Source: Butyricimonas sp. Marseille-P3923 (GTDB lineage Bacteria > Bacteroidota > Bacteroidia > Bacteroidales > Marinifilaceae). Taken from it: a stretch of 64,000 bases of DNA. Where the stretch lies: positions 248,001 to 312,000 of the forward strand of contig NZ_FXXL01000006.1 in NCBI RefSeq assembly GCF_900184685.1, given 5' to 3'. The first letter of the stretch is position 1, and the number at the start of each line of letters is the position of its first letter. This document shows, in pieces, positions 35,923 through 45,434 of the stretch. The position numbers and the translations under genes were made by a program. A model generated the notes under the pieces. It was not told where the DNA came from. It saw only the letters and a list, made by a program, of their open reading frames with translations, and made no database searches.

Positions 35923-36008
35923 TAAACAGTTCAACATTCCCAAAGCCCAACTCCAACAAGGGCCTATGGGGTAGAATCAACGGGAGGCCTTCAACACCTT
36001 CCGTTTTT
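35923..36008 (+). ncRNA. Predicted cis-antisense RNA opposite the susC leader (locus 2)
   Basis: TACATTTG at 35910-35917 overlaps the complement of the susC ATG. A hairpin at 35981-36003 (CGGGAGG, 9-base loop, CCTTCCG, one G:U pair) runs into TTTTT at 36004-36008, overlapping the end of the FecR gene. Predicted length about 86 nt. A second, larger fold (AAGGGCCT with AGGCCTT) is also possible. No -33 box is clear. Confidence 0.5.
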
Positions 36009-37179
36009 ATTTCGATACAACAATCGTTCGGTCATTTATAGAAAATTGCACTCCCACGACATCCGTGATTGCTCTCAAAATCTCGTCTATCTCGCTATAT
36101 CGTTTCATATAGCCGGTAAAAATCATTTTTTTTACAGATTCGGCTTGGAAAAAAACATCCACGTTATACCATAAAGACAGCGTACTCATAATTTGCTCCA
36201 ATGTTTCGTTCTCGAAAGCAAAATACCCGTCTTTCCAAGCCACATATTGACGTACATCAACTTTCCTCAATGTAATCTCCCCGTCCTTTCTGTTTCCGCA
36301 AGCCAACTCTCCCGGTTTCATGATTATTTCATCTCCATGCCGTTTATCGCGGATTCCCACCTTTCCGCTCAACAACACAGCTTGTACTCCCCGTTCCAAA
36401 TGCGTATTCACGTTAAACTCTGTCCCGTACACCCGAATCACCACGTCATCCGCCACGACATAAAAAGGTCTACTCTCGTCCTTGCTTACTTCAAAATAAG
36501 CCTCTCCTGAAAGATAAACTTTTCGTTCTTTTTGATCGAACACCATCGGATACCTCAAATCGGTCGCGGAATTCAAGTACACTCTTGTCCCGTCAGAAAG
36601 AGTAATTTTAAATTCTCCTCCCCGGGGAATTTTTAACGTGTTTATCATTGTCCTCTCTTCCACTATCATCGTTGAATCATAAATCAAATTCCCTTCTTCA
36701 CGTTTCACGACAAGCCCGTTTCCCATTTTTATCTCTTCCTGATGCACCTCCTTTCTCAACTCGTACACCTCTCCATTAGCCGCGACCAAAGTTGCCTTGG
36801 AAACACCCGGCTGAATCACGCTCTCCATGCCAGAAGCCGCTTCTCTCTCTTCGTGAAAATTTACATCCCAAAACCATAAAACGCCCAAAGTCAAAGGCAT
36901 TATTACGGCAGCATACCACAACATCCGCCTTATTATCCGTAGCTTACTCTTACGTTTTCTCAATTCTTTGAACTGTAACCATGCTTCTTCGTCATTCAAC
37001 TTATTAAACACAGCCACTTCCGCTCCTAAACTCAATTCCTTCTTGATTTTCTCAAAAAGTAGCTGATTTTCCCGCTCCTCCTCCAACCATACATCCAACT
37101 TATGTCGGTCTTCCGAAGAAAGCACACCCAATAAACAATTCCGAATTAATTGAATAATATTTCCTTCACTCGTGTACAT
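36007..37179 (-). CDS. FecR family anti-sigma factor (locus 2)
   Basis: 390 residues. N-terminal cytoplasmic region with the helical LLGVLSSEDRHKLDVWLEEE, a membrane segment near 86-104 (MLWYAAVIMPLTLGVLWFW), FecR domain with IPRGGEFKITLSDGTRVYLNS and LSGEAYFEVSKDES, and a C-terminal DUF4974-like domain (LEQIMSTLSLWYNVDVFF). The neighbouring sigma gene ends 78 bases upstream and susC starts about 97 bases downstream, the standard regulatory order. Confidence 0.93.
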   Translation of the reverse strand: MYTSEGNIIQLIRNCLLGVLSSEDRHKLDVWLEEERENQLLFEKIKKELSLGAEVAVFNKLNDEEAWLQFKELRKRKSKLRIIRRMLWYAAVIMPLTLGVLWFWDVNFHEEREAASGMESVIQPGVSKATLVAANGEVYELRKEVHQEEIKMGNGLVVKREEGNLIYDSTMIVEERTMINTLKIPRGGEFKITLSDGTRVYLNSATDLRYPMVFDQKERKVYLSGEAYFEVSKDESRPFYVVADDVVIRVYGTEFNVNTHLERGVQAVLLSGKVGIRDKRHGDEIIMKPGELACGNRKDGEITLRKVDVRQYVAWKDGYFAFENETLEQIMSTLSLWYNVDVFFQAESVKKMIFTGYMKRYSEIDEILRAITDVVGVQFSINDRTIVVSK

Positions 37180-37257
37180 GACGTCTATTAATTTACCTCA
37201 TATACAACAAGAGGTATAAAAAGTAGCAAAAGAAATTCAAAAATTTTTAGGAATAAA

Positions 37258-37824
37258 TCAAATCTCTCGCATAAACATATACAAAAGGAATAAATTCCCC
37301 ATGTACTCTTTCAAGCAACGAAGGGCATTTTGTTTATGGGACTTGACTGTTAGAACAGATATACCCAAGATTTCGGCAATCTCCTCGTTCTTTTTCCCTT
37401 CCAGATGTAACTCAAAAACCGCACGACACTTCTCGGGTAACGCACGAATGGCAATGTACAATTCACGATACACTTCCTCTTGAAGCAAATTATAACTCTC
37501 TTCTGCCTCTTCCCCTACCTGTTTAGCGTAAGACAAGTATCTATCCTCCACCTGCTTGTGTTTCAAATAATTGAAACATCTGTTTTGCACCAGATCATAA
37601 AGATAAGCCTTGAAACCATGATAAGAATTATACGTTTTCTTACCCTCCCACACCGAAATAAAAACTTCCTGCACAATATCCTCTGCCACCTCCTGCTGTC
37701 CCACCCGACGCATGGCAAACATGACAAGATAAGACCGGAATTTCATGAACATCTCATGAAACGCCCGTTCCTCCTTTTCGTTAATCCGACGAACAAAATC
37801 ATATTCTACACCATTCATTTCCAC
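37258..37824 (-). CDS. ECF RNA polymerase sigma factor (locus 2)
   Basis: 188 residues with region 2 (EVAEDIVQEVFISVWEG, FKAYLYDLVQNRCFNYLK) and region 4 (LPEKCRAVFELHLEG, NEEIAEILGISVLTVKSHKQNAL). Hydrophobic C-terminal tail GNLFLLYMFMREI. The ATG or the one 2 codons later may be used. A TATCTTTG box lies 18 bases upstream. It should direct transcription of the locus 2 SusCD-ABC operon when released by FecR. Confidence 0.93.
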   Translation of the reverse strand: MEMNGVEYDFVRRINEKEERAFHEMFMKFRSYLVMFAMRRVGQQEVAEDIVQEVFISVWEGKKTYNSYHGFKAYLYDLVQNRCFNYLKHKQVEDRYLSYAKQVGEEAEESYNLLQEEVYRELYIAIRALPEKCRAVFELHLEGKKNEEIAEILGISVLTVKSHKQNALRCLKEYMGNLFLLYMFMREI

Positions 37825-37841
37825 ACCAGCAGAATTTTCAA

Positions 37842-37849
37842 CAAAGATA
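37842..37849 (-). promoter_or_regulatory. Candidate -7 box of the locus 2 sigma gene
   Basis: Minus-strand TATCTTTG, a perfect TAnnTTTG; no spaced -33 TTTG. The leader would be only about 10-15 bases. Confidence 0.45.
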
Positions 37850-37911
37850 TGACTACCGGAGAAAAAATAAAAATTTATTTCGGATAAACGGATTAAAAAA
37901 ATCGAAAATAC

Positions 37912-40900
37912 CTACTCCAACTTCACCCATTTCACCGCATCCGCCACGATAGCGACTTCAGTTCGTCCATACACCTCTTTATCCGATAGCGTCACACTGG
38001 CCTCACCCGCCGGGAAATCGAATTCCCCGAGTTCTATCCAACCACGCCCCCCCCACTTGCGAGGAAAATACAGGTCAAGGGGCACTTCCACCTCCTTTTC
38101 CCAGTCACCACCACGCACCGTGTAGTAGTAAATGATTCCCTGGGGACACTCGAATGCACTGTAACTAGACTTTTCTGTAAAAGCAGTCACCCGGTAACGC
38201 CCCGCTTCCATTAAATTCACGTGCCATGTCGCTGTCGATTTACCACGCCCCGCCCCAATCTCGTGGTGCCCGCGTATCGAGTCTCCTTGAGCAAATCGGT
38301 CAAAACGAAACATCCAACGTTCAACTCTTACCTGGACATCATCTAATGAAGCAGGCTTTTTCAACCAACGACGCTGCAGCCATGTCAAATTTCCGTCAAC
38401 AAACTCAAAACCGGATTCTGAATCATCCACGATAACCTCATTTTTAGGCTCTAGTGCACGAAACTCTTCTGGATTGACATCTTTCCACGTACACCCCGAG
38501 TCCCCGACAAGATAGCTCAAGTCTCGTTCTTCGACAACATGAAAACCCACTTCTCGTGGGCGATTTGCCGAAACTCCAAGGTAAAGCGGGAAAATATGTT
38601 TTTCAAAATAATATCGCATCTCACCGTTCACTTGAAATCCATCGTCCTGATTCACCACTCGAAATCTCTTCACCTCTCCGGGAGCCAAGTAACAGTTAAA
38701 AAACTCCGTTTTTTCCTGGTGTCCTGTCTTTCCAACCACGACGGTCACCAAACCACCACACTTCCCGGCATTCAAGACCATCCCCTCCGCCAACTGGATT
38801 CCCGTATTCCCGTCATAATAACTCACCATTTCCCGTGTCCGGTAAAATTGCTCGTGGGTTGCATTCTCCCACTCCCGAACAATTCCCGCGAAATCAACTC
38901 CCCAGCGCTCGCTCCACTTGCGTTCTATCGAGTCATACGAAATTTCTCCCTCCCGCAAGGACAAACTATCCAAGACAGAAGTTAGCTCTCTTACCGGGAT
39001 ATAATATTCCAAGCGAAGCCAGAAATCCTGCATCTTCATATCGAATATCATGTCCTTTTTCTCACTACCGAGCTTCTGGTCATCGAGCACCTCCTTTACA
39101 TTTCGTCCCAGCAAGTGGTCACTCAGCTCGTGCAAAAAAGCAAAACTACTACCACGATAACCAAGACCCATCGGTAATTGTTTATCTTTGTCCTGCAAGT
39201 ACTCGAACATCTTCCCCATCAGCGGGTCATCGACAGAATACACCCGATTTCGGGATTCCCGCAAAACGGTACGTCCCCCAACCCAGTATAAACGATCATG
39301 CCGTTTCCCCAGCCCTAAAGGATGACTAATTGATATACTCCGTCCTCCATCCCACAACGACGCATACAACTCCACACAAGCATCCATCAATTCTCCCGTA
39401 TTTTTTATTCTCGGCCTTTTAGCTGTTTCCACCAGGTTCATATCAAAACCTCGCTCGTGAAAAAACACCACACCCAGCTCCACCATGCCCTCCTCCCGCT
39501 TTCCCGAGTGACTCGACAGGTAGAAAGAAACAGGGGTTTCCAACAAGTACAAGTTCGGCTCCCCGGGAGCGTACCACGCCTGTCCCGAGATCGATTCCAA
39601 GTTTTCCCAGTAAAAAAACTCCACGCTATTCAAAAACGCAACCACCCTCTCTCGGTTCAATCGAGTAAAGCGGCGGGCAAACTTACCGCCCCACGCCGTC
39701 AAACCGAACTGCAAGTTGTACGAATCACCCGCCCCGAACGTGAAACGCTTCAAGTCTCCACCCAAAAGAGAGATTCCACTAAGTGGTTTCAAACAAGAGA
39801 ACGACACCCCGTCCTTGCTCTCCTGACGCTCCCCCTGGGAAAACAAATCTCCGCGACACGACCGGTCCACGTGAAGGTGAAAAAGCGTGAAATCCCGCGC
39901 CGTCGCCAGCGGCAAAAACGGGTTCACAGGCGGGAATGCCACCGGGTACCATAGGCTCGCCGGGGTCAACAACAGGAAATCATCACCCGTGAAAGCACCT
40001 CGACGTCCCGTCGGGAAGAACAAGTCACCGTGAAACACGTCTTCAAATTCATCGTCCGGCAGGTGCAGATCACAACAAGCGTCATCCACCTCTCCTGTGT
40101 ATTCCACTCGGAGGGAAAGCGTATCGCCGGGTTCTAGTGCCCGTTCCACTAGTAACACATGACCGTCACGCCGGAAGAGTAATTCCTCCCCCTCGCCGCT
40201 CACCCCCGTCACCCGCAGACCCGGGTTAAGAAAGAGCACCAGACGCTCCAACCGCTCCCCGTTCGGGTTATGCACCCGCATATCGCTACGAGAACGCAAC
40301 TCCCCACCACGCTGCTCTAGTCGAATATCGTGACTACCCACCCGGCAAGTCAAGGGTGACCAATAACGCTTGAAACTATCTCGAAGCTCCCGACGCATGG
40401 AGCGAACGTTTGCATAATCAAGCTCCACGAGGTAAAGGCTGCAAATCCCAACCAGCAAAAGGGACGAACCACTCAATCCGAAACGTCGTTTTACAGAGTC
40501 CTCGTTCGGGATACGAGTCATTCGACGAACGCAAAGAAACAACAAACCTAACCCCACCAGCAACCAACCGGCACGCTGCAAGAAGTACAAGCGCAGGTTC
40601 ACGTGCCCCACCAAGTCAGAGAACAAATTCGGGATCCCGCTACCCATGTAATCCAACGTACCGTGAAAATGATAGGGTAACCAAAACAGGCAACCCAACC
40701 ACCACGCCACCGACAACAAGATCGAGAATCCCCTGGAACCCGTAAGGTAACTCGTCCAAACTCCAAATCCCGCCACAACCACCCACGAGGGAAAATTCAA
40801 CGTCAATAGGTAAAACAAGTAATAACCAGGGGTATATTCCGCCAAGCTGGTCAAATGCACTAGGAACACCGTCACCACGATCACCACCACGTTCAAGCAA

Positions 40901-41253
40901 ATGAACAACAACCACGTTCCCGCCAAACTACCCCAAAAAAACACCACGTTGGACACCGGGCGAACGTGTAGCACCGCCATCTCACCCCGACCGAACAAAC
41001 GAGCGGGAAAATCCGAAATCATTACCGATAGGAATAACCCCTGCACCAGACTGAAAAGGTAAGCGTTCATCAGGGGTATGGAGCAGGGGAAAGCCACCAT
41101 CCGCCAGTGATGGCAACTTCCCTGCCCCTGCCAGTAAACGTGACAACCGACAATAAAGACCAAAGAGAACAACACGAGAACTCTAAACAGCCAGCCCCGG
41201 TTTTGTAATCTCGCCTCGTGAAGTGCTACATGGAAAAAGTCCCGCGTGTTCAT
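37912..41253 (-). CDS. Giant membrane protein: ABC-2-like permease, degenerate M1-like ectodomain, golvesin-like C-terminus
   Basis: 1113 residues. About 20-280: six to eight membrane segments resembling an ABC-2 permease (LHVRPVSNVVFFWGSLAGTW). About 300-500: beta-rich part resembling the M1 aminopeptidase N-terminal domain (LRVEYTGEVDDACCDLHLP). About 540-870: catalytic-domain-like helices with GVVFFHERGFDMN (598-604), but no HExxH zinc site; the nearest string, HELSDH at 708-713, is one residue too long. About 938-1113: golvesin/xanthan-lyase CBD-like domain (IVDDSESGF, WIELGEFDFPAGEASVTL, IVADAVKWVKLE). Paralogue of the next gene. Probably an inner-membrane complex component with a large periplasmic part; function unknown. 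Confidence 0.75.
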   Translation of the reverse strand: MNTRDFFHVALHEARLQNRGWLFRVLVLFSLVFIVGCHVYWQGQGSCHHWRMVAFPCSIPLMNAYLFSLVQGLFLSVMISDFPARLFGRGEMAVLHVRPVSNVVFFWGSLAGTWLLFICLNVVVIVVTVFLVHLTSLAEYTPGYYLFYLLTLNFPSWVVVAGFGVWTSYLTGSRGFSILLSVAWWLGCLFWLPYHFHGTLDYMGSGIPNLFSDLVGHVNLRLYFLQRAGWLLVGLGLLFLCVRRMTRIPNEDSVKRRFGLSGSSLLLVGICSLYLVELDYANVRSMRRELRDSFKRYWSPLTCRVGSHDIRLEQRGGELRSRSDMRVHNPNGERLERLVLFLNPGLRVTGVSGEGEELLFRRDGHVLLVERALEPGDTLSLRVEYTGEVDDACCDLHLPDDEFEDVFHGDLFFPTGRRGAFTGDDFLLLTPASLWYPVAFPPVNPFLPLATARDFTLFHLHVDRSCRGDLFSQGERQESKDGVSFSCLKPLSGISLLGGDLKRFTFGAGDSYNLQFGLTAWGGKFARRFTRLNRERVVAFLNSVEFFYWENLESISGQAWYAPGEPNLYLLETPVSFYLSSHSGKREEGMVELGVVFFHERGFDMNLVETAKRPRIKNTGELMDACVELYASLWDGGRSISISHPLGLGKRHDRLYWVGGRTVLRESRNRVYSVDDPLMGKMFEYLQDKDKQLPMGLGYRGSSFAFLHELSDHLLGRNVKEVLDDQKLGSEKKDMIFDMKMQDFWLRLEYYIPVRELTSVLDSLSLREGEISYDSIERKWSERWGVDFAGIVREWENATHEQFYRTREMVSYYDGNTGIQLAEGMVLNAGKCGGLVTVVVGKTGHQEKTEFFNCYLAPGEVKRFRVVNQDDGFQVNGEMRYYFEKHIFPLYLGVSANRPREVGFHVVEERDLSYLVGDSGCTWKDVNPEEFRALEPKNEVIVDDSESGFEFVDGNLTWLQRRWLKKPASLDDVQVRVERWMFRFDRFAQGDSIRGHHEIGAGRGKSTATWHVNLMEAGRYRVTAFTEKSSYSAFECPQGIIYYYTVRGGDWEKEVEVPLDLYFPRKWGGRGWIELGEFDFPAGEASVTLSDKEVYGRTEVAIVADAVKWVKLE

Positions 41254-41386
41254 AATTTAAGCATTCATATCCGGTTTTAACATATACATCTCTTTCCTAT
41301 AAAATAAAAATATACCCTCTTTCCCGAAAATACCGAGATTATCTAGTGTCTGTTGGTCTGTTACAAATGCCATAATATCAAATATA

Positions 41387-44300
41387 TTATTCCAATTTCA
41401 CCCATTTCACCGCATCAGCAACAATCGCCACCTCTTTCCGATGCTGCACCTCCTTATCCGACAGTATCACGCTAGCCTCCCCCGCAGAGAAATAGTGTTC
41501 TCCAAGAGAAATCCAACCAGTAAACATATCTTCACTCTCCAACACTTCATCTAAATTCACTTCCACACTGATTTCCTTCCCGTTACATACCACGGTATAA
41601 TAGTAAACGACACCTTCTGGTTTCTGAAAGGTAGAAGAAAGCAATGATCCCCGGTACACTTTAGCCATAACATTATACTTTCCCGTTTCCGGCAAAGTTA
41701 TACTCCAAATCGCTTTTGAACGCCCAACACCACCACTTTTACAATGGAAACTCCTAATCGAATCCCCATGAGCGTTCACGTCTATCACCGAAGTCCAGTA
41801 AGGAACCTCTGCGTTCACCATCTTAAACTCTTCCCGAAATAAACTCTCTCTCTTTATCCATTTCTGAACTAAAGTCATCCTATCATCTTCTATCTTGAAT
41901 CCCACACCCGCATCATCCACAACAATTTCATTGGCATCGGATTCAAATTCTGAGGACGAGATATCTTCCCACGTGTTACCTAAAACAAGTTCCTTATCTT
42001 CTATACCCGTGGCATAAGCGATATTAAAATACGGTGGACGGTTAGCGGATAATGACGTTTTCACGCTCACCGGATTAACATCTGTCACGATTTTAAATTC
42101 TTTTGCCTCTCCCGCATTGAGAAAATGACAATAACGTCGAGAGTTCAAGAATGAACCGCACTCCACGGAAACGATTCCACCCTCTTCTCCTATATTTTCT
42201 ATTTTACCCACGATCTCGTATAATCCTTTTTCCGAGTAATAATAAGCCACCACATCTTTTATCTTGAAAAATTGTTTATGCTTTGCTGACACCCACTCTT
42301 CCATCACTCGATGCACGTCCACCCCGGAAGTAGCCTTTATATCCCCACAAATAGAATCATAATCCACTTCCCCGTCATAACCAGAAAAAATTGTATCAAG
42401 CATAACTTCAAACGCTCTAGCAGATATTTGCCACGTCAATCGATCCCACAAATCAGCTATTCCCAGGTCAAGCACGCGAGACAAAAAAGCTTCCCCAGCT
42501 GAACTATTCTCCAACGCCTCCGACAAGGTACTTCCCGTCAAGTAATCGTATTCTCGATTACGTTTATTATTTCCCTCTCGCTTAAGATCTGCCCGTGAAA
42601 ATCCTCCCGCTCTCAATCTATCAAAGACTTTACCCATAAAAGGGTATTTCGATGAACTCACCCAAATGTCATCATCCGACAGCAAAGAATAATAATTATA
42701 CACGTTAGTGTAATGTTCACTATCAATACCTGTACCTATCCCGAGCAAAGGATGAGAGTTACGGACTTTACAAGTCGGATCTCTCAAGTTTGCTTGCAAC
42801 ACGGCACAGATAGACGATAATTCTTCCTTGCTTCGCCCCTCACTCTCCACGATGTCCGCAATATCCATGTCAAATCCTCGTTCTGGGATAAAAACCATTC
42901 CCGGTTCCACTTGCCCCTGTTCCGTTTTTCCCTCGTGCGATTCCAATCGAAACGCCAAAGGTGTTTCTAGGAAACATAAACGAGAAGCTCCCTTTTCACA
43001 CCAGCGTTTCGATAAAAGTAAACCAAAGTCATCTAATTGAAACAAAGGCTGATGCAATATCCTCATCAACAATCTATCATCCACTTTCGCAAATCGACGT
43101 AACAATATGTCATACCCTCCCAATGACAAAAATTCAACTTCTATCCCCTCTATATTCAAATGATACCTATTAAAATTTCCACCACACAAAGAGATACCTG
43201 TCAACTCTCTACTCGGCACAAAAAGCATTGTATCTTTCATTTTTTTTACATTCCCTTGCGAGTACAACACGTTCTGTTGCGATTGAACAACAGCAAGCCG
43301 GAATCGGGTAAAATCTCTCCCCGTGAAACTGGGTGACAACGGGTTCACCGGGGGAACAGCCACAGGATACCATATACTCGCCGGAGATAAAAGCAAAAAC
43401 TCATCACTCACGAAAGCCCCTCTACGCCCTCGGGCAAAAAAACGATCTCCATAAAACGTATTTTCATACTCCTCCTTTGGTAAATGCAAATCACAAATAC
43501 GCTCATCTATTTTACCCTCGTATTCCAAGCACATCTGCAAAGAGTCCCCCACCCCCAATCCCTGGTTGATCACGATGACCTGTTCATCCCTCGTGTATGA
43601 CAAACGATCCTTTCCGACAACAATCTGTTTCACTCGCAACCCGGGGTTTAGAAAAAAATATATCTTCTCTATAGACTCATGTCCGGGGTTATAAACTATC
43701 ATCTCGCTATGCAAAGTCAATCTCTCTCCCGATTGAGCGAGAGTAATCGCATGACTTTTCACCCGGCAAGTTTTCTCGCTCCAGTTACGAGCAAAACATT
43801 CTCGGTACTCGAGTCGAATCTGCAGATCCCGATAATAAACATATTCCAAGGCGACACCACACCCGACTCCCATTACCACCAGCATCACTCCCCATAAAAC
43901 ATTTTTTTTCAATACATCTACACGATTTGGCAATCTCTCCACCCAACTTACACCACACACTAATAATCCCATCCCCACAAAAAAATAAAGTAGCCGATGA
44001 ATCAAGTAACGCCACAAATCCACATGTCCCGTCACTTCCGAGAACACGTTTGGCACCCCACTCGCCAAATAATCCCATGTTCCATGTTGCCAATAAGGTA
44101 AATAAAAAATACCCCCGAACCACCAAATCACACTAATCGTCACAGCCCAAAAACGAAACTTGGTTGCGTAACTCAACCACAAGGTGACCCCTGCCACGAA
44201 TACCCACACAGGTATATTCAAAGTCAACAAGTAAAAAATATAATACCTCCACCCAACGGGAGCTAAACTCGTTAAGTTCACGACGAACACGGACACGAGA

Positions 44301-44659
44301 ACCTCCACTACATTCAAAATCAAAAAAAGCAAGAAATTCCCAATAATCACTCCCCAATAATACGACACATTATCGTATGAGCGTGTTTTAATTGCATCCG
44401 AAGCACCACTTTGCCTCATTCGCAAGGGGATTACTGACACAATCAATATCAAAAACAAAGATTGTATCACGTTAAAAAGATACGCATTTACTAGTGGCAT
44501 TGCACAAGGCAATGCCACCATTTTCCAATTTTCACAATTCCCTTGTCCCTGCCAATAAATATGACATAACAAAATACTTAACAATGAAAAGAGAGCGAAT
44601 AATCGAAACCCCAAAGTTCGATATTGCTGTTTCATCTCATAAATTACTACGTAAAACAT
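41387..44659 (-). CDS. Second giant ABC-2/degenerate M1-like/golvesin-like membrane protein
   Basis: 1090 residues and clearly paralogous along its length to the preceding entry (shared HIYWQGQGNCENWKMVALPC-type start, GRRGAFVSDEFLLLSPASIWYP, VFIPERGFDMD, IVADAVKWVKLE end). Membrane domain about 15-275, M1-like ectodomain about 290-850, golvesin-like domain about 915-1090 (EIVVDDAGVGF, WISLGEHYFSAGEASVIL). No HExxH; the matching region reads DYLTGSTLSEALENS. It is AT-richer and more diverged in the middle. The 133-base gap to its paralogue holds no recognisable signal, so they are likely co-transcribed. Confidence 0.75.
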   Translation of the reverse strand: MFYVVIYEMKQQYRTLGFRLFALFSLLSILLCHIYWQGQGNCENWKMVALPCAMPLVNAYLFNVIQSLFLILIVSVIPLRMRQSGASDAIKTRSYDNVSYYWGVIIGNFLLFLILNVVEVLVSVFVVNLTSLAPVGWRYYIFYLLTLNIPVWVFVAGVTLWLSYATKFRFWAVTISVIWWFGGIFYLPYWQHGTWDYLASGVPNVFSEVTGHVDLWRYLIHRLLYFFVGMGLLVCGVSWVERLPNRVDVLKKNVLWGVMLVVMGVGCGVALEYVYYRDLQIRLEYRECFARNWSEKTCRVKSHAITLAQSGERLTLHSEMIVYNPGHESIEKIYFFLNPGLRVKQIVVGKDRLSYTRDEQVIVINQGLGVGDSLQMCLEYEGKIDERICDLHLPKEEYENTFYGDRFFARGRRGAFVSDEFLLLSPASIWYPVAVPPVNPLSPSFTGRDFTRFRLAVVQSQQNVLYSQGNVKKMKDTMLFVPSRELTGISLCGGNFNRYHLNIEGIEVEFLSLGGYDILLRRFAKVDDRLLMRILHQPLFQLDDFGLLLSKRWCEKGASRLCFLETPLAFRLESHEGKTEQGQVEPGMVFIPERGFDMDIADIVESEGRSKEELSSICAVLQANLRDPTCKVRNSHPLLGIGTGIDSEHYTNVYNYYSLLSDDDIWVSSSKYPFMGKVFDRLRAGGFSRADLKREGNNKRNREYDYLTGSTLSEALENSSAGEAFLSRVLDLGIADLWDRLTWQISARAFEVMLDTIFSGYDGEVDYDSICGDIKATSGVDVHRVMEEWVSAKHKQFFKIKDVVAYYYSEKGLYEIVGKIENIGEEGGIVSVECGSFLNSRRYCHFLNAGEAKEFKIVTDVNPVSVKTSLSANRPPYFNIAYATGIEDKELVLGNTWEDISSSEFESDANEIVVDDAGVGFKIEDDRMTLVQKWIKRESLFREEFKMVNAEVPYWTSVIDVNAHGDSIRSFHCKSGGVGRSKAIWSITLPETGKYNVMAKVYRGSLLSSTFQKPEGVVYYYTVVCNGKEISVEVNLDEVLESEDMFTGWISLGEHYFSAGEASVILSDKEVQHRKEVAIVADAVKWVKLE

Positions 44660-44740
44660 ATCATTTATAAATTTAAATCATTCAATTAATTGGTTTTATC
44701 AATTACTCAAAAACTCTCTTTAATCATATTTTCAAACAAT

Positions 44741-45106
44741 CTAATTTTCTAGATAAATCACGTCCCGTCTCATTGATACTTTAACATGAAGAATATTATA
44801 TTCGTTACTGCTATTTAAATAATCCCGTTTATCCATAAAATAATACTCTCCAACATTCTCTGCATTAAAACACGCTAATGTGTATGCAGAAACACATCCA
44901 AGTTCTCTTTTCTCTATCGGTTGATTAGGTTTTTGAAAAAGTAATATAATCTCTTGATATCTTCCATCAAAAATACCACTAAAACTGATATGTAAAGTCT
45001 CCCCAGATTTAAGACTCGCTGTACGTTCATAAATTTGTCCAATACCTATTACCACCATTCCTATAATAAATGCCAATGTTACTGTTAAAATCTTTATATT
45101 CTTCAT
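44741..45106 (-). CDS. Small exported or membrane-anchored protein, unknown
   Basis: 121 residues from MKNIKILTVTLAFIIGMVVIGIGQIYE, a signal peptide or anchor, followed by a beta-rich domain (SGETLHISFSGIFDGRYQEIILLFQKP, YILxHVKVSMRRDVIYLEN type strands). The open frame extends 33 codons upstream, but that part overlaps a separate short signal-peptide frame and is unlikely to be translated. It sits between the locus 3 terminator and the giant membrane proteins and may be the first stable gene of their transcript. No family recognised. Confidence 0.6.
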   Translation of the reverse strand: MKNIKILTVTLAFIIGMVVIGIGQIYERTASLKSGETLHISFSGIFDGRYQEIILLFQKPNQPIEKRELGCVSAYTLACFNAENVGEYYFMDKRDYLNSSNEYNILHVKVSMRRDVIYLEN

Positions 45107-45173
45107 GATATCAAAATTTAAACGTTTACTTAATATACTTTTACTCTCTATTTCTAATATTAAAGTCACGACC

Positions 45174-45263
45174 TTATACATCAGAAAATTGCCCAAAACA
45201 CTCATTCCGTCCCCCTATCCAACAGAAGACCGATACCACGAATAAAATCATCATTTTTTTCAT
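45174..45263 (-). CDS. 29-codon signal-peptide-like ORF, possibly a truncated duplicate
   Basis: Reads MKKMMILFVVSVFCWIGG, then RNECFGQFSDV and a stop. The start resembles that of the next small gene (MKNIKILTVTLAFIIG), and the DNA around both ATGs is similar (TTTAAATTTTAG/TTTTGAT leaders ahead of ATGAA). Either a tiny exported peptide or the remains of a duplicated copy whose body was lost. Confidence 0.35.
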   Translation of the reverse strand: MKKMMILFVVSVFCWIGGRNECFGQFSDV

Positions 45264-45367
45264 AATTCTAAAATTTAAATGTTTAACATGAAGTAGTTCA
45301 TATTGCAATAATAAACTTTCAGCCCTTAAAGAGTGCATCTAAAAAACACCCTAGCTTAATAAAACAC

Positions 45368-45405
45368 AATCAGGTAACGGGGCATTCTTGCCTCATTACC
45401 TGATT
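45368..45405 (-). terminator. Rho-independent terminator of the locus 3 operon
   Basis: A 17-base stem (AATCAGGTAATGAGGCA on the minus strand, loop AGAA, TGCCCCGTTACCTGATT, with two mismatches) followed by GTGTTTTATT. It separates the SusCD-ABC operon from the giant membrane protein genes. Confidence 0.75.
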
Positions 45406-45434
45406 GACACTTAAAAAACAACACTCAACAACTA

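Noticed and set aside
37912-41253. Active M1 aminopeptidase
   Set aside because: No HExxH motif or downstream Glu in the expected place; HELSDH has the wrong spacing.
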